A stretch of 64,000 nucleotides of DNA from Nipponacmea schrenckii (GCA_030562195.1 JAUJPP010000005.1:34831106-34895105), one strand, 5' to 3'. Counted from the stretch's first letter, positions 41,801 to 56,800 are shown. Translations and numbers: made by a program. The notes: generated by a model from the sequence alone, not told the origin.

Positions 41801-44800
41801 GAAAGTAGAGGTGTTCTAATGACTGGAATTAAAAAACGTAAAAAGTGGAAAAAGTGGGAAAATAAGTATTATCAAATCATTAGCCCTTCCAAAAATTCTA
41901 TACCAACTTTCAATTTTACCAGATCCACCACATGAATATCTTAAGGCATTAGATCGAATTTTCTTTCGTTTTATATGGGATAATAAACAAGCAAAAATAA
42001 AAAGAGAACTTTTATGTTCTCCAATAGATTGTGGGGGATTGGATGCCCCAGATATTTCTTCTTTCAAATGCAATAAAAATCTCATGGTCACAAACATATT
42101 TTATATCAATGAGAACTCCTGTTTGGAAACATAGTATAAACAAACTCTTAAAAATCGACGATAAAATCAACCCTTTTCAACTCAATCTCAATAAAACCGG
42201 CATGAAAAAATTAAGGATTAGAAATACATTCATTAACGAAATACTTACTGCTTATTCAAAACTAAACCACTCAAATTACTTACGTAGGGACAGTATCATT
42301 TGGTATAACTTGAACATCAAGATAAACAAAAAGGTTATATTTTATAAAAAGTAGTTAAAAAATAATATTTATAAAGTACCAGATCTATTAGATAACGAGA
42401 GTAACTTTTTTTCTTACGAGAATTTCTGCACAAAATATAATAACCTCAAAGTAGATTTTGTTACATACCTAGGTTTAATAAGTGTCATTAAAAAACATGA
42501 AATATCAGATTCTGAAGAATGTTTACAATATACTTATAGTTGCAAAGAAGCATACACTAGATTACGTAAATCACTAAACCAACCAATCAATTCAATTGGG
42601 AGAAAACAAATGGATGAACCTTGCTTGCAATTATGACACTAAATTCTATTTGCGAAAAATAAAACAACTCACCAATAGTTCGGTCCTTCAAAATTTCCAA
42701 TTTAAATTATAACATAAAATTCTACCTAATAATTCATTTTTATATAAGATAAAATATGTTACTTCCACATTATGTACATTATGTGATACAGAAATAGATA
42801 GTATAGAACACTATCTCTTTAACTGCAATACTAGCCAGCTGTTTCTTAAAGGGATAATAGGCGTTAGAATACACTCGTCCTACGGCTTATATTTGTGTTT
42901 CATATTGACTATTAGTTAAATAAGTATGCATCCCACACTTTACCAAATTTTAAAAAGCCACAATAAAAATATATTCGGAATTTTAAAAAAAAGTGAGCCA
43001 GCGACGATTCCATTCAGTTTGAGAATAAAAGCGTCTGGTAAATCAACGCTAAAACATCATTGTGGAATTCAACAGTAGGGGTCAAGGACGCGTGAAAACC
43101 CACATGTTAGAGTTACTTCCCTTTATATTTACACGATTTGAAAATCGCTTGATGGATGGCTCAAGCGTTTTATGATTAACTACTTTATTTTGGGGATTTA
43201 TCGGATTTTAGAGGGATTTTGATGTATAGGTAAGTCCACTGATGGATATATACTGTTATTGTCCAAATTTGAGTGAACTTAAAATTTTATGTTCGTTCTA
43301 ACGCCTATTATCCCTTTAAAGAATTAATTTCACTAATTAACCAAAATGTGGAAACTAAAATACAACTCGATCTTTCTACTTTTATACTTAACACCCTTGA
43401 AAACCAAAACTCCTCTGTGGAATATATCTTGTTATATGTAAAATACTACATACACTGTTGCAAATATAAATCTCGACATCCAAACCTAACACATTTCTTA
43501 GAGAAACTTAACACTCAACATCTTGTCGAAAATGAAGCTGCTCTTATAACAAATACTACAGAAAAACATAACGAGAAATGGTCGATTACAAAAACTGTGA
43601 TACAAAATTAGGCTCAAACTCATCTCAAACTTTATCTTGTTATATACTACTCTTTACTATATCCTACAACCTATTCCTTACTACCCTATATTCTACTTTC
43701 CTATACTTTCTTTTATCATCCTATCCTCCTATCCTATTCTCTATATCCTTTACTGTCCTGAAAACAACTTGTTCGTTCAAATATTGAAACTAAAAACTTG
43801 TAAAAGTAAAAAATATACACTGTTGTAAAAAGTTTAGTTGAATAAAAAAGATTTATAAAAAAAAAAAAAGTTTGCACGCATGCGTACTTGCCTACATTCC
43901 TTAATATTTTCCACAACAACAATGACATGTTTGTATTCCATTTATTATCTCAAGCAAAGGCAGTAAAACGTTTAAATATCACTTTGTAAAACATTATGAA
44001 TTAATTTAAATAAGTTTTAACTCACCATATCTCTTTTTGAATATGTTTAGATAATAATAATAAAATACAAAATCAATTCCTATACACCTTCATTCATATG
44101 ACGTCCTTTGGTCACGTGATCAAACATAGAGTCTAAATTTAGCGTTTCAAAGCAGATTAGAGTCAAATGGATTCCACAAGCATTTCTACGTCCACATAGG
44201 TCTTTTGAACTTGAGAATACAATATGGATTATTCATTAGAAACCCCAATTAATCAATTTGTAAGCTTACTTTGGCTCTAATTAAAGAGGAAACCCATCTT
44301 TAACAAATTAAAATTTTGCTAAAATATGTGACTATAAGATAACGGCTCATTTATCACTTCCGGTCAAGATCTTTTTCTTCTGTGTGGATTGTAATTATGC
44401 ACAATAGACAATATAGTTCGTTTTTGTCGACATTTTCAATTAAACCGGTAGTGGGGGCAGCAGGCGTGATTTTGAAAAACCAGAAGTCATTACACTTAAT
44501 CCGGAAGTGATGAAAATATTAATCACGCCTTTTTTTTTTTTATGGACAACTTGTTTTTATTCTTAAAATTCCATTTGATCTGAAAATTAGCAACAAAGTT
44601 AGAGAAATTTGGGAAAATTTTTGCTCAAATTTGAAAAAAATAAAAAAATAAAAAAATAAAAAAAAATTCATATGCACTAAAACAATCTTGTTACAAAAAA
44701 CACATTGAAAAAAAATTGAGGTTAATTAATCCAGAAATAAGCCATTCAGACCCGATACAAAATTCTTGCTTATTATGCAATATCTCATTTCCGGTTTAGC

Positions 44801-47800
44801 AAATATTTGGTTTTAGATATTCACTTAGTGGTTATTCTCAAATTGATTAATAGGACTAGAAATACTATGCCTTTTTTTGTTTTTGCTGGAGGCCTTACAA
44901 AAAAAATCTGTTTGCGCTGCAACCACAAGTGATACAAATATTTTGATGACTTAGTTTTATCTGTACAATATTATGTCTATATTATGTGAATTTCAGATCG
45001 ATTCGATAATTAGCAACAAGGTTGCATATTTCAAATATTTTGTCAAAAATGTTTGATAACAATTATTATATCCAAAACATTTCAAATCTACTATTTTCAC
45101 CTAGGTGAGAAGTGGGTGATAATTCCTGTACTTTTTATTTAAAAACTTCATTTTAAATGAACAAAATCTGTTGTTTGGTGTTTACTCGATCAGTATGAAA
45201 TGAAATGTACTGTCCTGGCATTGACAAGGTAGTGTAGGTAGTCAGCTAACCAACACTAGGTTTCACTTTTAATCTCAATATTGGTTTTTGTTTTCCTTTT
45301 TGTCCAAGTTGAATCTTTTTCTGGGATGAAAAAACCTTAGAAAAGCAGATGAAACTTTTATTTTATCCATTGACATTTCGTACTAGCGATAAATATTTCA
45401 ACAAGTTGCATCCCAAAAGTGTTTGAAATTTATCGAAAAACTCATGTTTATGCTTTCAGATTTCTCATTAAAAAGGTTTTTAGAAGACCAGAAACAAAAC
45501 CTAGGAGATGGTTTATCCGAACTGACTTTCTCGCGATTATTTCAAGCTCTGAATATATCTCAATATTTAGTCAGACCACAATGTAACCGTGGAAGTGATA
45601 TATATTTACCTGCTAATACCAAAGGATGGAAATACGGTAAGTTAAAGGTTCACTATCTTTTCCCCATGCTTGTCAGAAATGATGGTTTTGGGCTAAAAGA
45701 TCAATTACACACTTTATTACATGATTCTTCTGTATGTTAGTCCCTTTACATAATGGTATCTCTCTTTTCGGAGTGTAACTTTCTAAGAAAAGACGCATAA
45801 TATAATAGAATTTACGTATTATTCTCCGTTAATAAAGTTCATTTTTTAATTGTTTTACTTTCAGACTGTCCAATTAAAACTCTGGATTTCGGTCAACTAC
45901 CAGACTATGCTACGTGCCGAATTCCAGATTTTTGTACTGGTATTGACTGCTGTATAACTGATCCCGTGATTGGTCGATCCTTTAACGTTAAAGTCTATCT
46001 CAATGCGTGTGATTATGCTCTTACTGTTTCACTGGAAAACCTCGTCTTCAAGAAAACTTTACTGAATTACAAATGGGGTAAGTACACATGGTTTTGTGTG
46101 GAATAAACAAACCTTGATGATTTCATCTACAATTTTTATACTGGAAAGAACAGCGATAACCATATAGAAATCAAGCTTATATCAATAAGCTGCAGGTCGC
46201 GAATGGACCATAGATTTGTCAAAGGATGTTGGTCTTTCATTGAGTCATTATCATAATAGTCGACCATGTTTTTTTTGTACGATTCTACAAATAAACAATT
46301 ATCATTGTCACCTGGCAATAGCAGATTTATATGTATTCACTTTTATTATAGTTGTCGCCCCTGTCTCTCTGTCTGTCTGTCTTTCTGTCTGTCTAGCTGT
46401 CCGTCCACAACACGATAGAGGCCTGGATTCTTAATGGATTTTGACGAAACTTGGTGTGAGTCTTAGTAATCACCCTTGATAGTAATCACCCTTGATTAAC
46501 CCATTTGAAAATCCGACCAATCGAAATATAATTAATAGGAGTTATTGTGCTTGAAAACGCGTATTCCTTATAACCCAAGGATTAACTAAAAATTTGCTGC
46601 TATTATAAATGTATTACGATGCCTATCGCTATTTTTCTACATTTAGGTACAAAGGAACAATTCAATATAAATGGTATTATTGGAATAGAGTAAGTTTATC
46701 TTCTGTGCCTTTCAAACCTTTGAATAACAATCTATATTTATGTCAGTTCGGTTTATAAACAAGCAAGCAAAATGTCAGAAGAAATATTTTATCCTTTTTT
46801 TAAACTTGGCATATATAATGGATCAGAACGTTTAAAACGACCAGCTTCAGCGTATATATACCAAGTAAGAGTATTGCATAAACTATAAATTTTAGGTTTG
46901 TTATTGATGATTTAGAAGGCGCCAGACAATATTTAATCCTTGTATCGGTTACATTTTGTTTTGATTCTACTACCGACTGTCAAAAAGTACCAATACTAAA
47001 CAATGCCAGAATACCTAAACTACTCTGTGATTGGGAGATCAACCATTACCAATCAGGTCAGCAAATGCTTCTTTTATAAAAAAAAATATTTTTGTGGTCC
47101 ATTCAAAACCATTTTAAAACAATTATAAAACTTAAGGTAAAGATTAGTAAAGAAGTAGTTTTATGTATATTGGAGAGACTGATAATGTAAAACAATTGTG
47201 TTTATTGAATAAGGAAAAGTGGTACAATTGTTGGTTATGTTCTATTCCAGATCTCTCTCTATCCACATGGTTAGAAGAACAAGGAATGTCGGTAGGAAAT
47301 GAACTGTCATCTATTGTACTAGCTAGGTTCTTTAATGAATTGAATATAGCCCAGTATCTTAAAGATCCACATTGTGATGCTACTGCTGGCGTATATACTG
47401 GAGCTGTTGACGGATGGAAGAATGGTAAGTTTTACATATGACTTTAACCTTCTCAGTGTATTGTTACTCAACTAGCCTGTTCGATATAGATCTATTGTTA
47501 AATGATTATTATGTAAATGACAACTGAATACCATTTATTTTTTATGCAGTTCGTTTTTGTCATTTTTTCATTTCAAATCGACATTTTAAATCTTTGGAAA
47601 CCGCCTTAATGTTCCTAAAGCAACGTTTGGATATATACATGAGTTTATATCAAAACGTTGCTTTAGGAACATGCACTATAGTCAGAAACAGTCGGAAACA
47701 CCGTCACTAGATTCGAAAACCGCCCGCAATAGATTCGAAAACCGCCTTTAAAGACTCGGAAAAACTGTAAGTTGAAACAGAGTTGGAAAAAGCCTCATTA

Positions 47801-50800
47801 GAATTGGAAACATTCTCACTAGAGTCTGAAACACCCACACTAGAGTCAGTCAGGAACATCCTCAATAGAGTCGCAAACAGCCCTTATGAGACCCAAAACA
47901 GCCTCACTAGAGTCAAAAACAGCCTTTATAGAGTCGGAACAGCCTCACTAGAGTCAAAAACAGCCTTTTTAGAGTCGGGAACAGCCTCAATAGAGTCGGT
48001 AACAGCGTTTTCAAAGTCGGAAACAGCTTCACTGGAGTTGGGAACAACCTCAATATAGCCGAAATAGCCCGACTGGATTTTGAAGAAAACCACTCGAGTT
48101 GAAAACAGTCTCACTTGAGTTGGAAATATTCCCACTATAGTCTAAAACACCCTCACTAGAATCGGGAACAGTCTTTATAAAGGCAAAAACAGTCACATTG
48201 GAGTAAGAAACAGCTTTGCTATAGTCCAAAACTGTTTCTAGAGTCCTAAACCGCCTTTATAGAGTCGGAAACAGCTTCACTGTAGTTGGAAATAGCCTCA
48301 CTAGAGTCGGCTCGACTTTCACCAAAAGTGGCTGAAATTTTATAATATCGCCTTGGCTTATTATGATCTTTGACACATTCCCAATGCCTTCCTTGCCTTT
48401 TTTCCAATAATAAACCCCCTTTTTCCAGAGTGTCCTCTTATCGGCTATCTACCAACTCTATCCAATGGTTTAAAATGTTACATTCCTGATACATGTACCG
48501 GTTTACAGTGCTGTGCTCCAGTTCCTAAACTCAAAAGATCGTTGGAAGCCTTCATATATTTAGATCCATGTAATTTCAAGTTTCGCGTGGGTGTAGAAAA
48601 ATATGAATTCAGTAGAAATCTAATTAATTATGAGTGGGGAACCGAGGAGAGTATATCGCTGCATAAATTACTTACAGCTAAGTAGGTGGTATGTCATTAA
48701 ATGTAGGGGGAGGGGGGCTGCCAATCTTAAATTGATTATAATGAATGACGGCATGAATGGTGCACTATCAAGACCCAAACCCTAACCATAGTCAAATAGG
48801 GCAACTGTTTCTCTTTTGAAATGGTAACTAATCTGAAAAATCTTATTGGACTTATGCAAGTCCACCAGACTCCCAGTAACTCATTATAACTTGTATTTTG
48901 CTACTGCCTTGCATGGAAACGTGTTGATTCTACTATGTCCTTGGGCAGAAGAATGGATTTATTCTTTAGATAGACAATTTCATATTTCACGCACTTGTGA
49001 TTTTTCAAAACAACTTTAAACTAATGCATCTATAGATATTCTAGAATCTACTTTAATTCTGTGAGTTGTTTTTCAGATTTACAATAGATGATCTGAACTC
49101 TGAGAAAAACTTTATGGTTAATTTAAACATCAGTGTTTGTTTGGAAAACGACAAATCATGTTTCTTATCTCTTCCTGTTTTAATCAACACTAAAATACCT
49201 AAAGTAGCTTGTGATTGGGATAGTACATTGGCTTTGAAAGGTGAGGTCATTATTAAGGTATTTTTAACAGACAAAATGGCTTAAGATAAGACAATATGAC
49301 AGCGTTTGACAATCTTTGCAATCTGATGGATGGAAAATATGTTGCCGCTACGTGGTCACCTCACATTACGATGAAGATCAGATAAAATATTTGTTTCTTA
49401 CAGGTTTCTCACTGGGTGAATGGTTAGAAAAACATCAAGCTACCGGCGTACAAAGGTTAACACCGGCTTTGAGATATAAATTGTATGAAAATTTGGACAT
49501 AGCCAGCTATATTAAGTCAAAACCAGTTTCGAGGTCATCAAGTCTCTTTTCTCCAACAAATATTAAAGGATGGAAAAATGGTATGAATTTTTTCGTTTTT
49601 GCCCAGGATACAAAAGGAAATCCTATTAAACACATACCAAACAGTTTGAAATAGCAAACAAGTGTCCAGTCAAATAATCGAATATGTAACAAAAACATAA
49701 AACAGGCCCGTTCAGTTTGTTCAATAACAATATTAAAGAAATATCGTGCGAACTATTTAGTGTTTTATTGTTTCATTCCAGAATGTCCTATAACCAAAAT
49801 CGAAAAATATCTTCCTCAGTTACCAGATTATTTTGCCTGCCATGTTGGATCCAAATGCACCAGTGTTGATTGCTGTATTGATGTGGAATTTCTGAATACT
49901 TCAATCTATACTCTAGTAGATGTTAATATGTGCGATTACACTTTAACTCTGACCATTGAGAATCTGTCTTATGAACAGAAACTATTTGATTATAAATGGG
50001 GTAAGGATACAAGTTTATGTAACACTGCTTTATTACAATAAACAAGAACAACAAAAAGATTTTGTATATAGAGGTTAACATAGAAATCTTAATCTTGGTC
50101 TGTGTTGCTTTACCGTGTGGTTGTGGTAAATTTGTGAATATTTTACTTTTTCCCTTTAGGCTAACTATTTCCCATCTTAACACATTTTTGACTATTGATC
50201 CGGCCACTTTATCTCAAAGTTTTAAATATTCTAATTTTGTATATTTAGGCGAAGCAAATCATTTCTATCTAAATGGAGTCATACGAATTGAGTAAGTTGG
50301 AATTTCAAATTCAAAAGTTTTCGTGATGGAATTGTAATTTCGCAATTATAAGATCAAAAAGCTGTTTCATATGGTCAATTACCAGTTGCATTTCTTCAGC
50401 AAAATCCCTTACTCACATGTGTTATCATTGAATAATATCAACCAGTGTAGTTCTGTATTACGAACTTCTGTCAACAACAATATGTCAAATATCTAAAGAA
50501 TTTATTCAGCGATAAACATGACTTGTTAACGGAACTGAATATTGTATCCATGATTTGTATCACACTTTTCTTGCATTTCTTCACTGTTGTAAAACATTAT
50601 GTTTTTATATCTTTCATTACAGTTTCCTTATCACCAAAGTAGATCAACAAAAATCTCTAGAAATCAGTGTCAATATATCTGCGTGTTTATCCGAGACTAA
50701 GTGTTTGTTTGAGAAGCCAATTTTAGAAAAAACGCTAATTCCACAACCCTTGTGTGATTTCAAGAAAACACTTCAAGAAAACAGTAAATATATCATAAAT

Positions 50801-53800
50801 TTTTCAAATATATTTCCAAGCACGAAGCTAAAAGATTCAGGAGACACAATATATATTATATCCATAAAGTAATTCTTTAAATGATAAGTAAGCTGAAGAC
50901 AATCCTGTGAATCTGAATTAGTAAGAATGCTGACTTCGTTCGTAGCTTTGAAAACACATTTCTGTGTCAACAATTGTATATCTTTTCTAATTTTGACGTG
51001 TTACTTCTTCCATATTAAATCAGTTATACATCTGAATTATAGACCAACGACTAGAACTTGGGTGATCTTTTGAAATATTCAATATTAATTTGTTTAATAT
51101 TTTCAGAATTTTCATTAAAAACTTTTAATTCTAAACAAAAGTTAGCCGGTTTAGCATCAGCAGATGTATTTTTGTCTAAATTACTGGATGAAACAGGTCT
51201 TTCTGATTTTCTTGAACATCCAGCCTGCAACAGAGAGTCTTCTCCATATATACCAGCTGATTCTCGAAATTGGAGAAATGGTAAGTAGGTTTCCAGAATT
51301 TGGTGATGCATGTGATAGCTTTATTAGAAATCACTTGTCCAGTCAGCTTCTGATAAACGTTCTATGGTTTATCTGATTCCTGGCTTTAATTATAGGTGTA
51401 CTTACAGGCAAATGGTCAATGCCTACATAACGTCGAGCTAGACCTAGTTACAGGAAAAACACGTTTTTTCAGTATGATGGTCAATTATTCAATGGTCAAG
51501 GTATATATTTTCAGAATGTAAGAAATTTACCAGCCCAATAAGTCTACCAGATTCAGCACGATGTCACTTTTCTGAAGACTGTTCAACCATTGACTGCTGC
51601 ATTTATATTGGGTTAATAAAACGTACTTTTAATATCAAGTTCAAGGTCGATATCTGTGACCTTCAACTGACCTTGACTTTAGGAAAATTAAGTTACAATG
51701 TTTCACTGTTTGAATATGAATGGGGTAAGTAGAGAATATGCATACATTGTTATTTCTAAGTTATCTTCATAAAGAAAAACATCCATTTTAAAAAAAAAAT
51801 TTCTGCTAATCCTAAACTTTCTTTTTGACTTAACTAAATTATATTTTTATATTATTTTACTAGTTTCCATTCCTTTTTTAGGTAAAGAAGGCGTCTTCCA
51901 CATTTCTAGCAGAGTTCGATTATAGTAGGTTTAATTTGATAACATTTAAAAACAAGATTCAGTGTTGTAGTTTAGTTTCTATATAAGATAGGTTCAACTT
52001 AAGAAACCAGTGACTTATACTTTTATTAATTCCTTACTTAGTTTGAGCAGTGAGAACCAAGTCTTCTTTATTTCAGCTATAACTTGGTGAATATGCCTGT
52101 AACAAATAAAATTAAAACAGATTTACAGATTAAAGTGTGCTTTGAGGAGGATTCCTGTTTATTAGAAGTTCCAATTTTAAAACGAGTTGATATATCATAT
52201 TCCCCATGTGGCATAACCAAACGACAACCATTTAAAGGTAGAATGAGTGGATTGTAAATGCCATCATAGTTATGATCCCTAATGGAAAGTTAGCTTGCAT
52301 AAGTCAGTGCATTGTGGTTGAAAGTGCTTGGGAGGCGATAGTATAGTTTAGATGTATTGGAAGACTACCTTTACCAGCCCAACCTTTTCATTTAATTTGT
52401 ACAGAATCTAGATCAAGTTAGTCACATATTTTGCAACATAATGATAGTTGGCTACAGTTTTGAAACTGTTATCTTATTTACAGGAATAACGCTTGATTTC
52501 TGGTCTTTTAAACCTTGTGAGCTTCAACCGACACCATCAGGTAAGTTTTAGTTTATTTTGTCGTAGGCCTATTAATGTATTTGAAGATGGACTATTTTCA
52601 GACGTAGGGTCAACAATGTAATTCTTATGTGATTATTTCAGGCTGTCCTATAACTCTTCCAGATGAGATCTCGGAGATCTGTCAACTAGATGATAACTGT
52701 CTCGGAATATCATGTTGTATTGGTGTAGATATAGAATATCTGGGACAATATTCTCTTGATGCCTCATTTAAAATAGATCATTGTCAAAATAAATTGATTT
52801 ATTCATTAGAGAATAAGAAATGGAACAAAACTCTTCAGCCTTTAGTCAATAGTAAGTAGTTATTTTCTATTATAAACAATTATTCATTATATGATATGCC
52901 TATATTTGTTAAGGTACTGACAAAGGCTTACTGACTATTTGTGTGTTCTATCTTTGTTTTTTGTAACTAATACCCATGGGTCTATATTATTTCTGGGTCA
53001 TAATGTTTAATTATAGTGCAATTACAGAACGTTTGCCTGAATGATGCCTAGTATCGTAGTGTCGTGTACCTCCTGTTAATATTCTGTTTTTGTCACCTGC
53101 TCTGTCTTTCAAAACGCAGTAAATATTGTACTGATATATATATGACATTATTTGATAATTAAACAATGATTTTATATTTACTTTGCATCATAATTAGTTT
53201 CTGGACCCTTATGGATTATACTACATCATTGAATTTTTTGTAGATATCAACATAACAGAGTCCATTGGTGAAGCCATTGATTTCAGTTTTATGTTGAAGG
53301 ATAGTGGCAGTTCCTATGTGACCTCCGTTGACCTTAATCTCTGTGCTTTTAACAAATGTAAATATTGGAAATTGCTGGATAAAAAATCTCTACTGAAACC
53401 AAACTGTAATCAGAGAAGAAAGAGAAGAAGCATTAAAAAAGTGTAAGACAATATTTAGATTTTATGCATTTTATACGTTACCGTGCAGTGATCGCCTACG
53501 CTACTTATATATTACAATAATGCTCGCCAATAGTCCCATATATTTAGACCTAATTGAGTTCATACCAATGGCATTCTTTTCGCAATCGACAAAGTTTGCG
53601 ATAGTGGGATTACCCCCTAGGCCGATACGGTCCATGCATTGTTCAATAGGTAGGAAATAAATATCAAGAAGCAAATCGATCCGAGAAGACCAGAAACACT
53701 CCGTGAACCATGATAGTTTATAAAAAAATGATCCCTACCGCAAAACGAAACTCAAAATAAAAAAATAATGTGAATTTAGACATATTTTATCTTGTAGTTT

Positions 53801-56800
53801 CTTTAGAAAAGATGATAGTTATGTACGAAAGATACAGCAAATGATCAAAATAAAGGCATCGAATGTAGATATAAACAAGTATCTGTCTAAAATAAAACTT
53901 GAACAGGTAGGTACATGATGACTTCGTTCCATTCAAGTGGATTACCAATATATCACGAAATTTCCAGAAGAGGTCTGTAGGTTTTTTCAGCTTTCCAAAG
54001 GTGGAATGAAAGAGATGATAAGCAGCATGAAATACAAAAGGTACTAGATTTGTAAATACATGTAATAACATGTTACTGATAATGATATCAGATTCATTTC
54101 TATTTTGTCAGGAAAGACAAAGATATCAGAATTTACAGCCAGATTGGAATGACGGAGGTCAAGCGAATAACCCCAGATCAGCAATAAAAACTATGGGATC
54201 TACAAACCCCTCCACAATAATTTATACGACCAAAAATAAAAAATTTAAGATTGGCATAGAAGGAGGTAAGGGCAATTTTTTTTTGAAAGAGAACTTATTA
54301 AAGAGTAGTAGAGGGCGTGGCGGGTGTCGCGGTTGAAAAGTAGAGGATGCTTATCGAACCACCTTGTGATACTTTTGGAGGAGTTCAATATTATTATACT
54401 TTAATTCCCGATTTTGCCATTCTTTGGGCGGGATTTATGTGATGTTTTGCTTTTTGCATTTTAATGGTTGTGGGAAAGTGGTGCTAAGTATACACAGATG
54501 TAAGTCTTATATTAAATTATTTTATAATTATGTTATTGATTAAACGGACCTTATCATCATTATTTTTCTGTAACAAAATACTCAATTCTGACTTTAAACG
54601 AATATTAAATAACATTTGTATTTTTAGGTGAACAAATATTAAGTATATTGAATGCAGTTTCATCAGTTCTGGACACTTCAAGCCAAACATACACTGTGGG
54701 TAAAGGATTAACTGGTGTTGGTGTTCGTTTACTAGGGTTGAAGTTAGCCAATATGACTATAGGAGAAATATCTGCTTTGATTGATATAAAGAACATTGAT
54801 CCTGAAAAAGCGGTTGAATTGGCCGAGGAATTAAGAGATCTAGTTTCTGCTCTGGTAAGTTTAAATTCGTTTTATGTTTAAATGCATGGAATTAGTTGCC
54901 ATATTAACTATCACTATATACTTCGTAAACATAACATAGATACAAATTGTATATGTGTTTCGGGTAAAATTATGTCTTAGAGTCGAATTTAAAAACTCGC
55001 TGGTAAAATGGCAAAGGCACATAAACTGATGTTTTTAATGACCATTGTTACTCAAAAATATTGACTATCTCACAGGTTTTGCAAGCTTTTGGACTTTGAC
55101 TTAAATAATTCCAATTGGACAGGCAGATGTCGGGTTTCTGACCTTGTTTTGATTTTGTATGCTATTTTTTTGTTTTTTTTGTTATTGTTTTAGTATTCTG
55201 AAATATTGACTGCTGTAGTAGATGGATCAATAAGTGACATTTTTAAATCATTCGATTTTACATTGGAGGGTGATTTCAGTGTTCCGAGAAAAACCATGAA
55301 CCTTTTTGGCCCCATTAATTATGGATTTTTGGTTGGTGGTTTCATATTTGTTAATTTTGGTAAGTACTTGTTGTCCGGTTGAGCCTATTTGCAAACGGTC
55401 ATGTCCTGCATATCGGGCCAAATCAACAGCCCTGGTTAGTAGACATTTTATTTTTACTGAATCGTGACAACCCTTAATACCGTTTGATCATAATGACATT
55501 TGTTTAATTCTTGTAGAATTTGGGGCATCATGTTCCTTTGGTATGAAGATATATCTGGGTGCAAAAGTTATGAAAATGATAGCCTATGGTGGTTTAGTGC
55601 CTTATGGTGCTGTAACAGCGTATGGAGAGCTCAGTATTGGGTTCATATTGTATGCAGGACTGCGATTAGAAGGTGACCTCATGACAACTGCCTTCCCAAC
55701 ACGAGCTGAAATTGGTTTTTCTAAATTTCCTCTTGAAATCGGGTGTGTATTTGGTTTAATTTGTTTGTCTATTTCTCCCTAATATTTAAGTCCGTCCATG
55801 TGTATATTTTAATTAATTTTTGTTTTGTTTATTTTAATGGTGTGGATGATTCGTTTAATATGAAATTGCACTAATTAGTCTTACTTCCGAGAATAGGATG
55901 TAAGTTCATACATGGTAAATACATGACGTTGGTTACAAATAAAGTTTGCGGTCATAAGTTGGCAGCACGACTCTCATACAATTAATAGGTTTTATAACAT
56001 AGCACACACCGGGTGCGTAAGGTTTCAATAAAAAGTAATGGTCAAAATTTTAATGCAAACTCACATGCCTTTAAGTATAGGTTTATAAATTCGTATGTTT
56101 CGTTTATTATTTAGATTTACAATGGATGTAGAAATAATTCCTCTGATAGTCAGATTGAAAGCTGTAGTCAAGTTGAAAATAAGTTTATTATTTATTACTA
56201 TACAAAAAGTTTTGTATCAAACTGAACTATGGAGATATAAAACAGATAGCATTAAAAAGAACCTGCTGAATTTTAATAAAAAAGATGTTGATAAATCTCC
56301 ACCAGTTTTCTCACAATATACGGACTCAGAGGTTAGATCATTATTTTTTCACATGTCCATTTCTAGTTCTACATTATTATAAATGGCCTTTTCAATTCTT
56401 AAATCAAGCAAACTATTTGTTTAAATCAGCATAAGCAACAGAATTCAGTCAATCAAAAATCTGACAAGTATAGCAATGAAGGGTGTAAAAGTTGTATAGT
56501 AATGGACTCGGCCAAAGAAAAGGACCATTTACCGTGTCATAAAACTAAAGCATGGTCTGCTACGCGCAAGACACCCGCAACTACTATATAGGTTAATATA
56601 ATGAGATACAATCAGATTAAACTGATTAACTTAATTGTGTTATATTTTGGATAATGGAACTGGAAATTATTATATGTCTATAATATACAATAATATTGCA
56701 TATTATAATTAAAGGGATAATAGGTCTTAGAATGAACATAAAATTTGAATATTTTAAACTTGGTCAATAAGAGCTCTATTCATCAGTAAATATACCTCCT

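Larger units (their letters stand above)
38266..45459. other. Intron 53 (7.2 kb): repeats, LINE end, MITE
   Basis: No host exon found. Contents: AGGTCA-bearing repeats (38440-41240), a probable minus-strand LINE tail (38955-39075), an inverted LINE RT fragment (about 41637-41740), a plus-strand LINE 3' end (about 41885-43870) split by a MITE, and R3 copy 2 (about 44340-45030). Confidence 0.65.

Noticed and set aside
47783..48058. Protein-coding exon of Ser/Glu/Thr repeats
   Set aside because: Read-through of a 27-bp minisatellite; neighbouring exons 58 and 59 join in phase without it.
47680..48320. CRISPR-like array
   Set aside because: Repeats are degenerate with no unique spacers, in an animal intron.
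54070..54336. Longer frame around exon 73
   Set aside because: Only 54112-54265 is supported by splice sites; the rest is intron read-through.
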